From: Ruminococcus sp. | Lineage (GTDB): Bacteria > Bacillota > Clostridia > Oscillospirales > Ruminococcaceae | Assembly: GCA_021200415.1 (NCBI GenBank) | Contig: JAJQGO010000041.1 | Coordinates: 1 to 64,000, forward strand | Length of the DNA stretch: 64,000 nt | Direction of reading: 5' to 3' | Shown here: piece after piece, positions 33,304 through 40,431 of the stretch | Position numbering within the stretch: the first letter of the stretch is position 1 | Layout: every line of letters begins with the position of its first letter | Program-made: the position numbers and the translations under genes | Notes under the pieces: generated by a model | The model's database searches: none | Told to the model about the DNA's origin: nothing | What the model saw: the letters and a program-made list of their open reading frames with translations, nothing else

Positions 33304-33325
33304 GGGTGCGGATTTCTCTGCACCC
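33304..33325 (+). terminator. Probable terminator after the P-type-ATPase-like gene
   Basis: GGGTGC (33304-33309) pairs with GCACCC (33320-33325), just after the stop codon and followed by TTATGTATTTT, a weak T-rich tail. Confidence 0.55.
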
Positions 33326-33339
33326 TTATGTATTTTCGT

Positions 33340-33397
33340 CAAACAGGAATTTTCTGTAAGCTCTCCGCAGCCGCTTCGGAGAATTTCTTCCTGTTTG
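33340..33397 (+). promoter_or_regulatory. Long two-tier hairpin upstream of the LCP gene
   Basis: CAAACAGGAA (33340-33349) pairs perfectly with TTCCTGTTTG (33388-33397). An inner TCTCCG (33362-33367) pairs with CGGAGA (33377-33382). It is followed by TTTCC and lies 35 bases before the LCP start. It could be a second terminator or a leader element. I see no clear promoter between it and the gene. Confidence 0.5.
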
Positions 33398-33431
33398 TTT
33401 CCATAACTCAAGTGGCAGAACGGAGATTATA

Positions 33432-34886
33432 ATGTCTAACAGATACAATGATTCCGATGAATATTCAAATCGCAATAAGCATATAAAAAACACCGATAAT
33501 GAAAGTACGCAATATATTTCTCCAAATTCCGACAACGAAGACACAGCCGAAATAAGGCGAGTTACAAGCTCTTATCAGAATCCGCAGAACAGGCAGTATT
33601 CCAACGGCTACAATGGTCAGCAGAATCCGCAGAACAGACAATATCCCAACGGCTACAATGGTCAACAGAATCCACAGAACAGGCAGTATCCCAATGGCTA
33701 CAGCGGTCAGCAGAATCCGCAAAACAGGCAGTATTCCCCTAACCGTCAGCAATACTACAATTCGGGACAGCAGGGCAATTATCAGCGTTCCCGAAGCAGC
33801 TCTGATGCCGGATATAACGGAAATCCACAGCGAGGCCGCAATCAGAACGGTCAGAGATACGGAAATGCCGCTGCGCCCAATAGCAATCCACAGCAAAGAC
33901 GCCGTCAGCCTGAACCGCCGAAGCGTAAAAAAAGGCACCCAATCCGCAAGCTATTTTTCAGAATCTTTATGATTCTCCTTGTAATATTGCTGATCATTTT
34001 CGGAGTTTACTCATGTACGGCAATTTCTCTCATAAAAAAGCTGAACTATTCCGAAAGCGGCAGCCGAAGCCATACTGCCGGCGCACTCAGCGAAAGCTAT
34101 GTGACAAGCATACTCCTGATAGGCACGGACGGCAGAACTACTGATGACAGCGGCAGATCTGATACTATGATGCTGCTGTCGGTCAACTCATCCTCCCATA
34201 CTATAACTCTCACATCGTTTCTGCGTGATTCCTACGTCAGCATTCCCGGATACGGCGAGGACAAGCTCAATCACGCGTATGCCTACGGCGGCGCTGATTT
34301 GCTCATGGACACAATCGAACAGAATTTCGGAGTTCGGATTGATGATTACGTAATGGTTAATTTTACCTCCTTTGCCGCGATAATTGATTCCGTTGGCGGT
34401 ATAGATATTGAAATATCCGATTCTGAAGCGGAGGAAATCAACACAATTCTTATGGCTGAGGTCAATGAGCTGATGGGAGATGATGTGGATTCCGATTTGC
34501 TTGACAGCGGCGGATCAGTTCATCTCAACGGCAAACAGGCTCTTTCCTACGCAAGAATAAGATATGTCGGCAATGCCGATTTCGAGCGTACAGAGCGTCA
34601 GCGAGAGGTAATTACAGAGGTTCTGAGCAAGCTCGAAACCCTTAATCCGTCATACATCAGCAGTATCGCCGAGAATGCTATTCCGGATGTTACAACGAAT
34701 ATGGAAACTATGCCGCTCTATCTGCTTTCGCTTAAGCTGCCGTTCTGCCTTGGATATGATATTGAACAGGTGCAGATTCCTGCCGACGGCACATACTGGA
34801 GTACAACAACCTCCATCGGCGGCGATGCCCTTGCATTTGATTTTGATGCCAATTACGCTATACTTGAAGAAATATATGAGGATTAA
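33432..34886 (+). CDS. LytR-CpsA-Psr (LCP) family cell-wall polymer ligase
   Basis: 484-aa LCP protein that transfers undecaprenyl-linked glycopolymers to peptidoglycan outside the membrane. The N-terminal about 175 residues are cytoplasmic, low-complexity and Asn/Gln/Tyr/Arg-rich, with repeated NPQNRQYPNGYNGQQ units. A basic patch (PKRKKRHPIRK) and one membrane helix (FFRIFMILLVILLIIFGVYSC, about 176-196) follow. The LCP domain has SILLIGTDGR, the Arg/Asp set in SGRSDTMMLLSVN, and FLRDSYVSIPGYGEDKLNHAYAYGG. ALSYARIRYVGNADFERTERQREV is the second hallmark. With the MBOAT operon nearby it may serve attachment of the modified polymer; that link is inference. Confidence 0.94.
   Translation: MSNRYNDSDEYSNRNKHIKNTDNESTQYISPNSDNEDTAEIRRVTSSYQNPQNRQYSNGYNGQQNPQNRQYPNGYNGQQNPQNRQYPNGYSGQQNPQNRQYSPNRQQYYNSGQQGNYQRSRSSSDAGYNGNPQRGRNQNGQRYGNAAAPNSNPQQRRRQPEPPKRKKRHPIRKLFFRIFMILLVILLIIFGVYSCTAISLIKKLNYSESGSRSHTAGALSESYVTSILLIGTDGRTTDDSGRSDTMMLLSVNSSSHTITLTSFLRDSYVSIPGYGEDKLNHAYAYGGADLLMDTIEQNFGVRIDDYVMVNFTSFAAIIDSVGGIDIEISDSEAEEINTILMAEVNELMGDDVDSDLLDSGGSVHLNGKQALSYARIRYVGNADFERTERQREVITEVLSKLETLNPSYISSIAENAIPDVTTNMETMPLYLLSLKLPFCLGYDIEQVQIPADGTYWSTTTSIGGDALAFDFDANYAILEEIYED
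33588..33740 (+). repeat. 45-bp in-frame tandem repeats in the LCP gene
   Basis: Three full 45-bp units (33588-33632, 33633-33677, 33678-33722) and a partial fourth encode NRQYxNGYNGQQNPQ. Units differ by a few bases, mostly silent. Copy-number change would lengthen or shorten the cytoplasmic tail in 15-residue steps without a frameshift. Confidence 0.92.
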
Positions 34887-34903
34887 AAAATAATACATCA
34901 AAA

Positions 34904-34930
34904 AGGACGGCTAATATGCCGTCCTGATTT
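34904..34930. terminator. Bidirectional terminator between the LCP gene and asnB
   Basis: Perfect 8-bp stem AGGACGGC (34904-34911) / GCCGTCCT (34918-34925) with A residues before and GATTTTTATT after. It can end both the LCP transcript and the convergent asnB transcript. Confidence 0.88.
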
Positions 34931-34938
34931 TTATTGCC

Positions 34939-36768
34939 CTATTTCAGCTCAAGCTTATACCTTTTCAGCCAGAAATCCAGCTGAATAAAGAATGCTATTG
35001 TCTGCGGAAGATTCATAAGCTGCCCATACCACTGAACATGGTCCTCATGACGAATCAGCCTTTCAAGCTCCTCACGCTTTACAAGCTCAGTCAGCGTGCC
35101 GCCGCCCTCATCGAGTATCTGTGAAAGCCTTGCCGTAACAGCATCGAGAAAATTCGGGTTGTGGGTTTTCGGATAGGGGCTTTTCTTTCTGTGCAGAACC
35201 TTTTCGGGCAACCAGTCCTTCATCGCTTCACGAAGAAGCCCCTTTTCCCGCCCCTCATAATCCTTATACTCCCACCTGACATTGTACAGGTATTCCGCTA
35301 TCCTGTAATCGCAAAACGGCACACGAACCTCAAGTCCGCTGTACATACTCATTCTGTCCTTGCGGTCAAGAAGCGTCTGCATAAACCAGTGGAAATTCAG
35401 CTGCGTCATTTCACGCATACGATACTCCGTTTCATTGTCCGTCGGAAGCTTCATGGCGTAATCGGCAGTTCTGCGGTATGCGCTGTATACATAGTCCTCC
35501 GCGTCAATCTGCGACGCATATTCATCGCAGAGAAATCTTTTGCGGTAGCTCGTGCTTTGCGCCCAAGGGAATCCGTCCGTCATGCGTATATCCTTATCCC
35601 TGTACCAGGGATAGCCGCCGAAAAGCTCATCTGCGCACTCTCCCGACAGGGCAACTGTGCCGTGCTTTTTTATTTCACGGCAGAGAATCAGCAGTGACGC
35701 GTCTACATCCGCCATACCCGGCAGACCTCTTGCCTCTACGGCATCATATAACGCCTCCACAAGCTCAGGCGTATCAACGACAGTCCGGTGATGATTCGTG
35801 CCGAGATAGTCAACCATGCAGTTTATAAATTCCGGATCACTGTTCGGCTGAAAATGGCTTTTCTGAAAATACTTGTCATTATCACGATAATCAACGGAAA
35901 ACGTATCAAGAATTTTTCCCTGCTTTTTCAGCTCGCTGCACGCAACCGAGGAAATCAGGCTTGAATCAAGCCCTCCCGAAAGGAACGTGCATACAGGAAC
36001 ATCTGACACAAGCTGACGCTTTATGGAATCCAGAACAAGCTCTCTTACGTGCTCGGCTGTCTGCTCAAAGGTTTCGTTCAGCTCATACGCTTTAAGCCGC
36101 CAGTATTCGTGAAGCGTCAGACTCTCCTGCGAATAGAATCCGCACCAGCCCGGCTTCACCTCCTCGATTCCCCTTATAACTCCGCAGCCGGGAGTTCTTC
36201 CGGGAGCCATTAAAATCAATTCCGCAGCCGAGCCTGCGTCAATTTCTCGGGGAACATCGGGATGCTCCAGAAGGGCAGGTATTTCGGATGCGAAAATCAG
36301 CGAATCCCTGCTCCGGTAATAGAAAAGCGGCTTTACGCCAATCCTGTCACGGGCAAGAAAAACTCTCCGCTCCCGCTCATCGTAAACTGCAAACGCAAAG
36401 ATACCGTTAAATTTATCAACGCATCTGCCTCCCCATTTGACATAGCTTTTCAGCACGACCTCCGTATCCGAGTGAGTGTCAAATTCAAAATCATCCTCAA
36501 GCTCCCGACGCACCTCGTCCGTGTTGTACAGCTCACCGTTGTATACGATTGTGTATTCATAGCTGCCGTCGGTGAAGGTCATAGGCTGTCTGCCGCCTGA
36601 TATGTCAATTACGGCAAGTCTTGTATGGATCAACGCTGCCTCACGTTTAAGTACAATTCCTCTCTGGTCAGGGCCTCTCCTGAGCATAGATTTCTGCATC
36701 AGCTCATACGCCTTCATATCCTCGCGCATATCATTGACGAAGCTGACAGCACCAGCAATTCCGCACAT
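34939..36768 (-). CDS. asnB: Asparagine synthase (glutamine-hydrolysing)
   Basis: AsnB, 609 aa with this start, makes asparagine from aspartate, ATP and glutamine in the cytoplasm. The N-terminal class-II amidotransferase domain starts MCGIAGAVS, so Cys2 becomes the N-terminal nucleophile; RGPDQRG and YNGELYNTDEVR are present. The synthetase domain holds the pyrophosphatase loop in TFLSGGLDSSLISS (around 255) and SGECADELFGGYPW (around 375). The ORF track starts at 36801, but only the ATG at 36768 puts Cys at position 2 and has a GGAG ribosome-binding site. Some AsnB homologs amidate cell-wall peptides instead; the typical length and motifs make free asparagine synthesis more likely. Confidence 0.94.
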   Translation of the reverse strand: MCGIAGAVSFVNDMREDMKAYELMQKSMLRRGPDQRGIVLKREAALIHTRLAVIDISGGRQPMTFTDGSYEYTIVYNGELYNTDEVRRELEDDFEFDTHSDTEVVLKSYVKWGGRCVDKFNGIFAFAVYDERERRVFLARDRIGVKPLFYYRSRDSLIFASEIPALLEHPDVPREIDAGSAAELILMAPGRTPGCGVIRGIEEVKPGWCGFYSQESLTLHEYWRLKAYELNETFEQTAEHVRELVLDSIKRQLVSDVPVCTFLSGGLDSSLISSVACSELKKQGKILDTFSVDYRDNDKYFQKSHFQPNSDPEFINCMVDYLGTNHHRTVVDTPELVEALYDAVEARGLPGMADVDASLLILCREIKKHGTVALSGECADELFGGYPWYRDKDIRMTDGFPWAQSTSYRKRFLCDEYASQIDAEDYVYSAYRRTADYAMKLPTDNETEYRMREMTQLNFHWFMQTLLDRKDRMSMYSGLEVRVPFCDYRIAEYLYNVRWEYKDYEGREKGLLREAMKDWLPEKVLHRKKSPYPKTHNPNFLDAVTARLSQILDEGGGTLTELVKREELERLIRHEDHVQWYGQLMNLPQTIAFFIQLDFWLKRYKLELK

Positions 36769-36792
36769 ATAAATTCTCCACCGCTTCACGGC

Positions 36793-36850
36793 ATACGGCA
36801 CGCCGTATTGTCATGGCAACATTTCGTTTGATGTTGCCTTATTCATTATA
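36793..36850 (-). promoter_or_regulatory. Promoter -10 and two hairpins in the asnB leader
   Basis: On the minus strand a TATAAT (36845-36850) has no convincing -35 at 17 bases. Two perfect inverted repeats follow: GGCAACAT / ATGTTGCC (36815-36838) and ATACGGC / GCCGTAT (36793-36808). The second ends about 25 bases before the start codon. They may be operator sites or RNA hairpins; neither is followed by a T-run in the asnB direction. Confidence 0.45.
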
Positions 36851-36869
36851 TGCGGAAAAAAGCCTGATG

Positions 36870-36897
36870 ATACAAAAACGGCCGCAAATGCGGTCGT
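36870..36897 (-). terminator. Terminator after the CAP-dockerin gene
   Basis: On the minus strand ACGACCGCA pairs with TGCGGCCGT (one mismatch), with a very short loop and a following TTTTTG. It lies 34 bases after the stop codon at 36931. Confidence 0.75.
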
Positions 36898-36930
36898 TTC
36901 GTTCGTTTTAGAATTGCATAATTTCAAATA

Positions 36931-37698
36931 CTATGGATACCTCGGCAGAGAATCATATATATGCAGCAAATATTTTCTCAGCACAACAGCGTCCGCAATT
37001 GTAACTGCTCCGTCATACATACAGTCCGCAGCCTCAACCTGAAGATCGTTCAGAATTACCTTATCCTGCAAAAGCTTGATAAGCAAAATAAAATCAAATG
37101 ATGTAACATAGCCGTCGCCGTCAAGATCTCCGCAGCAGCCGGGAACTACCTCTTCACGTTCGGGGATGTACTGATCCTCCAGCTCCTCGTCCGTTGCAAT
37201 AAAAAGCTGCTCCCAATACCAGCCGTATACAGTGCCTTCCTGATAGCAAACGCCAACTCCCATGTGGGTATAATTCTCATTCATAATATTTGCCCAGTGA
37301 CCGGAGGAATTTTTCCACTGCTCAAAGGTTGCCTCAACAGTTGTATTTCCGGCAGCTATATTTTCAGCTGCTCCCATGCAGGATATTTGATATTCCTCGA
37401 GAACCGTGTAAAATCCTGTACCGTCAGGGCGTGTGTGGCTGAAATAATCCACGCACTCAAGTGTTCTGACAAGGGAGGCGTTATTCAGCACGGGGACAGC
37501 GTAAACCGGCTTCAATCCGGCTTCTGTACGAGCTTCATTTACAAGGATTACCATTTCCTCCACGATGTTGAAGTAATCCGGAACTATCTCCTCAGCATAG
37601 GCAGGTCTGCGGCAAAATTCCACGCAAACGCTTGTAACTGCAATAAAAAACGACAGAAACATTCCACATAGCCTATTCAATAATGACCTTAATTTCAT
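36931..37698 (-). CDS. Secreted CAP-domain protein with C-terminal dockerin
   Basis: 255-aa secreted protein. Signal peptide about 1-30 (MFLSFFIAVTSVCV, cleavage near AYAEE). A CAP/SCP domain (about 45-170) has VNEARTEAGLKPVYAVPVLNNASLVR, YFSHTRPDGTGFYTVLEEY, MGAAENIAAGNTTVEATFEQWKNSSGHWANIMNENYTHMGVGV, with the His and Glu residues of the CAP cavity. The last about 65 residues are a type-I dockerin: DLDGDGYVTSFDFILLIKLL and DCMYDGAVTIADAVVLRKYLL. CAP-domain function in bacteria is poorly known. The dockerin implies display on a cohesin scaffold. The ORF track starts at 37713, but that ATG lies within the ribosome-binding site GGAGGTG of the start at 37698. Confidence 0.88.
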   Translation of the reverse strand: MKLRSLLNRLCGMFLSFFIAVTSVCVEFCRRPAYAEEIVPDYFNIVEEMVILVNEARTEAGLKPVYAVPVLNNASLVRTLECVDYFSHTRPDGTGFYTVLEEYQISCMGAAENIAAGNTTVEATFEQWKNSSGHWANIMNENYTHMGVGVCYQEGTVYGWYWEQLFIATDEELEDQYIPEREEVVPGCCGDLDGDGYVTSFDFILLIKLLQDKVILNDLQVEAADCMYDGAVTIADAVVLRKYLLHIYDSLPRYP

Positions 37699-37728
37699 AC
37701 CGCACACCTCCAATCAAATTTCGACTTA

Positions 37729-37757
37729 ATTATATCACAACAAGAATAAACTTTAAA
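37729..37757 (-). promoter_or_regulatory. Probable sigma-A promoter for the CAP-dockerin gene
   Basis: On the minus strand TATAAT (37729-37734) with TTTAAA (37752-37757) 17 bases upstream. The -35 is a weak match. Confidence 0.55.
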
Positions 37758-37810
37758 GCTTTCATCGAAATTTTTGGTGAATCTGCACAATGAAATTCTA
37801 CAGTTTCACC

Positions 37811-37856
37811 AAATAAAAAAAGCCGCAAAATGGCTAAACTTTGCCTATTTTGCGAC
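37811..37856 (-). terminator. Terminator after the acyl-CoA synthetase fusion gene
   Basis: On the minus strand GTCGCAAAATAGGC pairs with GCCATTTTGCGGC, followed by TTTTTTTATTT. It lies 57 bases after the stop at 37913. Confidence 0.85.
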
Positions 37857-37912
37857 GTTTTTAATACATTTAAATTGTTTATAAAAATGCAATTTGTTCG
37901 GTACTGCCTTTA

Positions 37913-40216
37913 TTAGCTCTCCTTCAGCTCGACTCTGCGAATCTTTCCGCTGATAGTTTTCGGAAGCTCGTCCCTGAACTCCACGATTCTGGGGTACTTA
38001 TAAGGAGCTGTGTGCTTCTTGACGTAATTCTGAATTTCCTTTTTAAGCTCGTCCGTGCCGACTGTTCCCTTGGTGAGAACTATCGTTGCCTTTACAACCT
38101 GACCTCTGATTTCATCGGGAGCAGCTGTAACAGCGCATTCCAGCACGTATGGCAGCTCCATAATTACGCTTTCAATCTCAAAAGGTCCGATTCGGTAGCC
38201 GGAGGATTTAATGAGATCGTCCACACGTCCAACGTACCATAAATAGCCGTCCTCATCACGCCATGCGGTATCGCCTGTATGGTAAACGTTGTCATGCCAT
38301 GCTTCCTTGGTTTTCTCCTCATCACGGTAATAGCCCATGAAGAGTCCGCATGGTGAGCCTTTATCCGTGCGTATAACGATTTCGCCTGTTTCGCCGTCCT
38401 TTGCGCTTGTGCCGTCGGGGAGAACAATATCAACGTCATAGAGAACGCTCGGGATTCCCATAGAGCCGGGCTTTGCCGTCATTCCTACGAAGTTTCCCAC
38501 GGAAAGAGTTGTTTCGGTCTGTCCGAAGCCCTCCATCAGCTTAATTCCCGTTGCCTTGAGGAACTGATTATACACCTCGGGATTGAGCGCCTCGCCTGCA
38601 ACTGTAGCATACTTGACTGAGCTGAGGTCAAATTTCGAAAGATCCTCTTTGATGAAGAAGCGATACATTGTCGGCGGTGCGCAGAATGTGGTGATGTTGT
38701 ATTTTGCGAACATGGGGAGAATCTTGTTGGCATCGAATTTTTCAAAATCATACACAAAGACAGCCGTTTCGCTCATCCACTGACCATAGAGCTTGCCCCA
38801 GAGAGCCTTGCCCCAGCCTGTATCGGAAATGGTGAAGTGAATTCCGTTGGGGTCAACATTATGCCAGTAGCGTGCAGTAATGAAATGTCCGAGAGGATAC
38901 TTATGATTGTGTGTCGCGATTTTCGGATAGCCTGTCGTTCCCGAAGTAAAGAACATGAGCATCGGGTCGGAGCCGCAGGATTCCTCGCTCCTTGCGGGAC
39001 GTTCAAAAACATCGCTGAATTTATACATTTCCTTGTCAAAGGATTTCCAGCCGTCACGCTCGCCATGAGCAATTATTTTGAGTATGGGATAATCGCAGGC
39101 TGCTGCCGCAAGCTCAGCCTGATGGGCAACATCGCCGTCACCGGTGCAGACGATTGCGGAAACTCCTGCTGCGTCGAAGCGGTATTTGAAATCCTTTTCA
39201 ACAAGAAGATTTGTTGCGGGAATAACAATTGCCCCCATTTTGTGAAGCGCGATAATAGAGAACCAGAACTGATAATGCCTCTTGAGGACAAGCATAACTC
39301 TGTCGCCCTTTTTGATTCCGAGGGACTTGAAATAATTTGCCGTCATGTTGGAATATTTCTTTATATCGGCATAGGTAAAGCGGTTTTCCTCAAATTCATT
39401 TGATACATGAAGCAGTGCCAGCTTATCCGGACATTTTTCCGCAAGACCGTCAACTATATCGAAGCCGAAGTTAAAGTCCTCCTCGTTAAAGAACTCAACG
39501 CCTGTCATCATGCCCTTGCTGTCGGTTGAAACCTTTACAAACCTGTCGGAAATCGGGTCCTTAATGCCTGCAAGCTCAAAATTCGTAACTGCCGGAAGCT
39601 CCACAGATTCAACCTCCTGCGCCTTACGGGGATTTTCGTCAAGCACGACCGCATAAATACTGCATCCCCTGGCATCACCTGCCCAGACATCATGCTCCTC
39701 GCCGCTGTTGTAGTAAATCACGTCGCCCTCGTGAAGCTCCTCAACGTTATCGCCAATCTGCACCATAAGAGTTCCGCTGATAACAATATCAAACTCCTGT
39801 CCCTTATGGCGGCTCATATGCGGCTCACGGGAGGCCTCGTCAACGTAGGGAATCGTTACAAGGAACGGTTCGGCAATTTTATTTCTGAACTGGGGTGCAA
39901 GACGTTCATAATTGAATCCCGCACGGCGGGCAATCGGAACTCCCTCCCCTTTTCGCGTAATATTGTAGCTGCTCAGGCTCGGGCTGACACCCTCCATAAG
40001 GTCGGTGATTTCAACGCCGCAGGCATTTGCGAATTTATAGATAAATGTGAAGCTGAAATCTGTATTTCCTTCCTCATAGGCAAGATAATCCTCAAGGGAA
40101 ACATCGGATTTGACAGCCATTTCCTCCGGAGTGCAGCCAACAGATTCACGTACAGCCTTAATTCGTTCTGCAACCTCCTTTATTTTCAATTCCGGATCTT
40201 TTAACATTTCGCTCAT
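37913..40216 (-). CDS. XRE-cupin-acyl-CoA synthetase fusion protein
   Basis: 767-aa cytoplasmic protein with three parts. An XRE-type helix-turn-helix (about 10-70: IKAVRESVGCTPEEMAVKSDVSLEDYLAYEEG) and a cupin domain (about 100-200: EPHMSRHKGQEFDIVISGTLMVQIG, EGDVIYYNSGEEHDVWA) make up the first 200 residues. An AMP-forming acyl-CoA synthetase (about 230-765) follows, with the P-loop MLMFFTSGTTGYPK, GFGQTE, YHTGDTAWRDEDGYLWYVGR and the catalytic Lys in KTISGKIRR. The synthetase half resembles acetyl- or medium-chain acyl-CoA ligases. The XRE-cupin half is the architecture of small-molecule-sensing regulators, so DNA binding and enzymatic activity may be linked, or the domain may only sense a ligand. 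Start at 40216 chosen for its AAAGGAAAG site; the track extends to 40279. Confidence 0.85.
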   Translation of the reverse strand: MSEMLKDPELKIKEVAERIKAVRESVGCTPEEMAVKSDVSLEDYLAYEEGNTDFSFTFIYKFANACGVEITDLMEGVSPSLSSYNITRKGEGVPIARRAGFNYERLAPQFRNKIAEPFLVTIPYVDEASREPHMSRHKGQEFDIVISGTLMVQIGDNVEELHEGDVIYYNSGEEHDVWAGDARGCSIYAVVLDENPRKAQEVESVELPAVTNFELAGIKDPISDRFVKVSTDSKGMMTGVEFFNEEDFNFGFDIVDGLAEKCPDKLALLHVSNEFEENRFTYADIKKYSNMTANYFKSLGIKKGDRVMLVLKRHYQFWFSIIALHKMGAIVIPATNLLVEKDFKYRFDAAGVSAIVCTGDGDVAHQAELAAAACDYPILKIIAHGERDGWKSFDKEMYKFSDVFERPARSEESCGSDPMLMFFTSGTTGYPKIATHNHKYPLGHFITARYWHNVDPNGIHFTISDTGWGKALWGKLYGQWMSETAVFVYDFEKFDANKILPMFAKYNITTFCAPPTMYRFFIKEDLSKFDLSSVKYATVAGEALNPEVYNQFLKATGIKLMEGFGQTETTLSVGNFVGMTAKPGSMGIPSVLYDVDIVLPDGTSAKDGETGEIVIRTDKGSPCGLFMGYYRDEEKTKEAWHDNVYHTGDTAWRDEDGYLWYVGRVDDLIKSSGYRIGPFEIESVIMELPYVLECAVTAAPDEIRGQVVKATIVLTKGTVGTDELKKEIQNYVKKHTAPYKYPRIVEFRDELPKTISGKIRRVELKES

Positions 40217-40302
40217 AGCAAGCTTTCCTTTCTGAAATTTTAGGCATTGTCTCAAACGGTCTGTATTACACGTTCTCAAATCATACAGACTATATCATAA
40301 TA

Positions 40303-40331
40303 ATTATACCATTGCAGCCGATATTTGTCAA
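40303..40331 (-). promoter_or_regulatory. Consensus sigma-A promoter for the synthetase fusion gene
   Basis: On the minus strand TTGACA (40326-40331), 17-base spacer, TATAAT (40303-40308); all twelve positions match. The leader is about 80 bases. Confidence 0.9.
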
Positions 40332-40341
40332 CGTCATATCA

Positions 40342-40376
40342 CAAAAAGACGCTCATCCGCACAAGGCAGATGAGCG
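40342..40376 (-). terminator. Terminator after the PL11 gene
   Basis: On the minus strand CGCTCATC (40369-40376) pairs perfectly with GATGAGCG (40350-40357), followed by TCTTTTTG. Confidence 0.88.
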
Positions 40377-40431
40377 AAGGCAAAACATTTCAATTGAAGT
40401 AAAAAGGGAATAATATGAAAAGCTGATTAGC

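Noticed and set aside
33588-33740. Possible CRISPR array
   Set aside because: The repeats are contiguous without spacers, in frame and encode a peptide repeat of the LCP protein.
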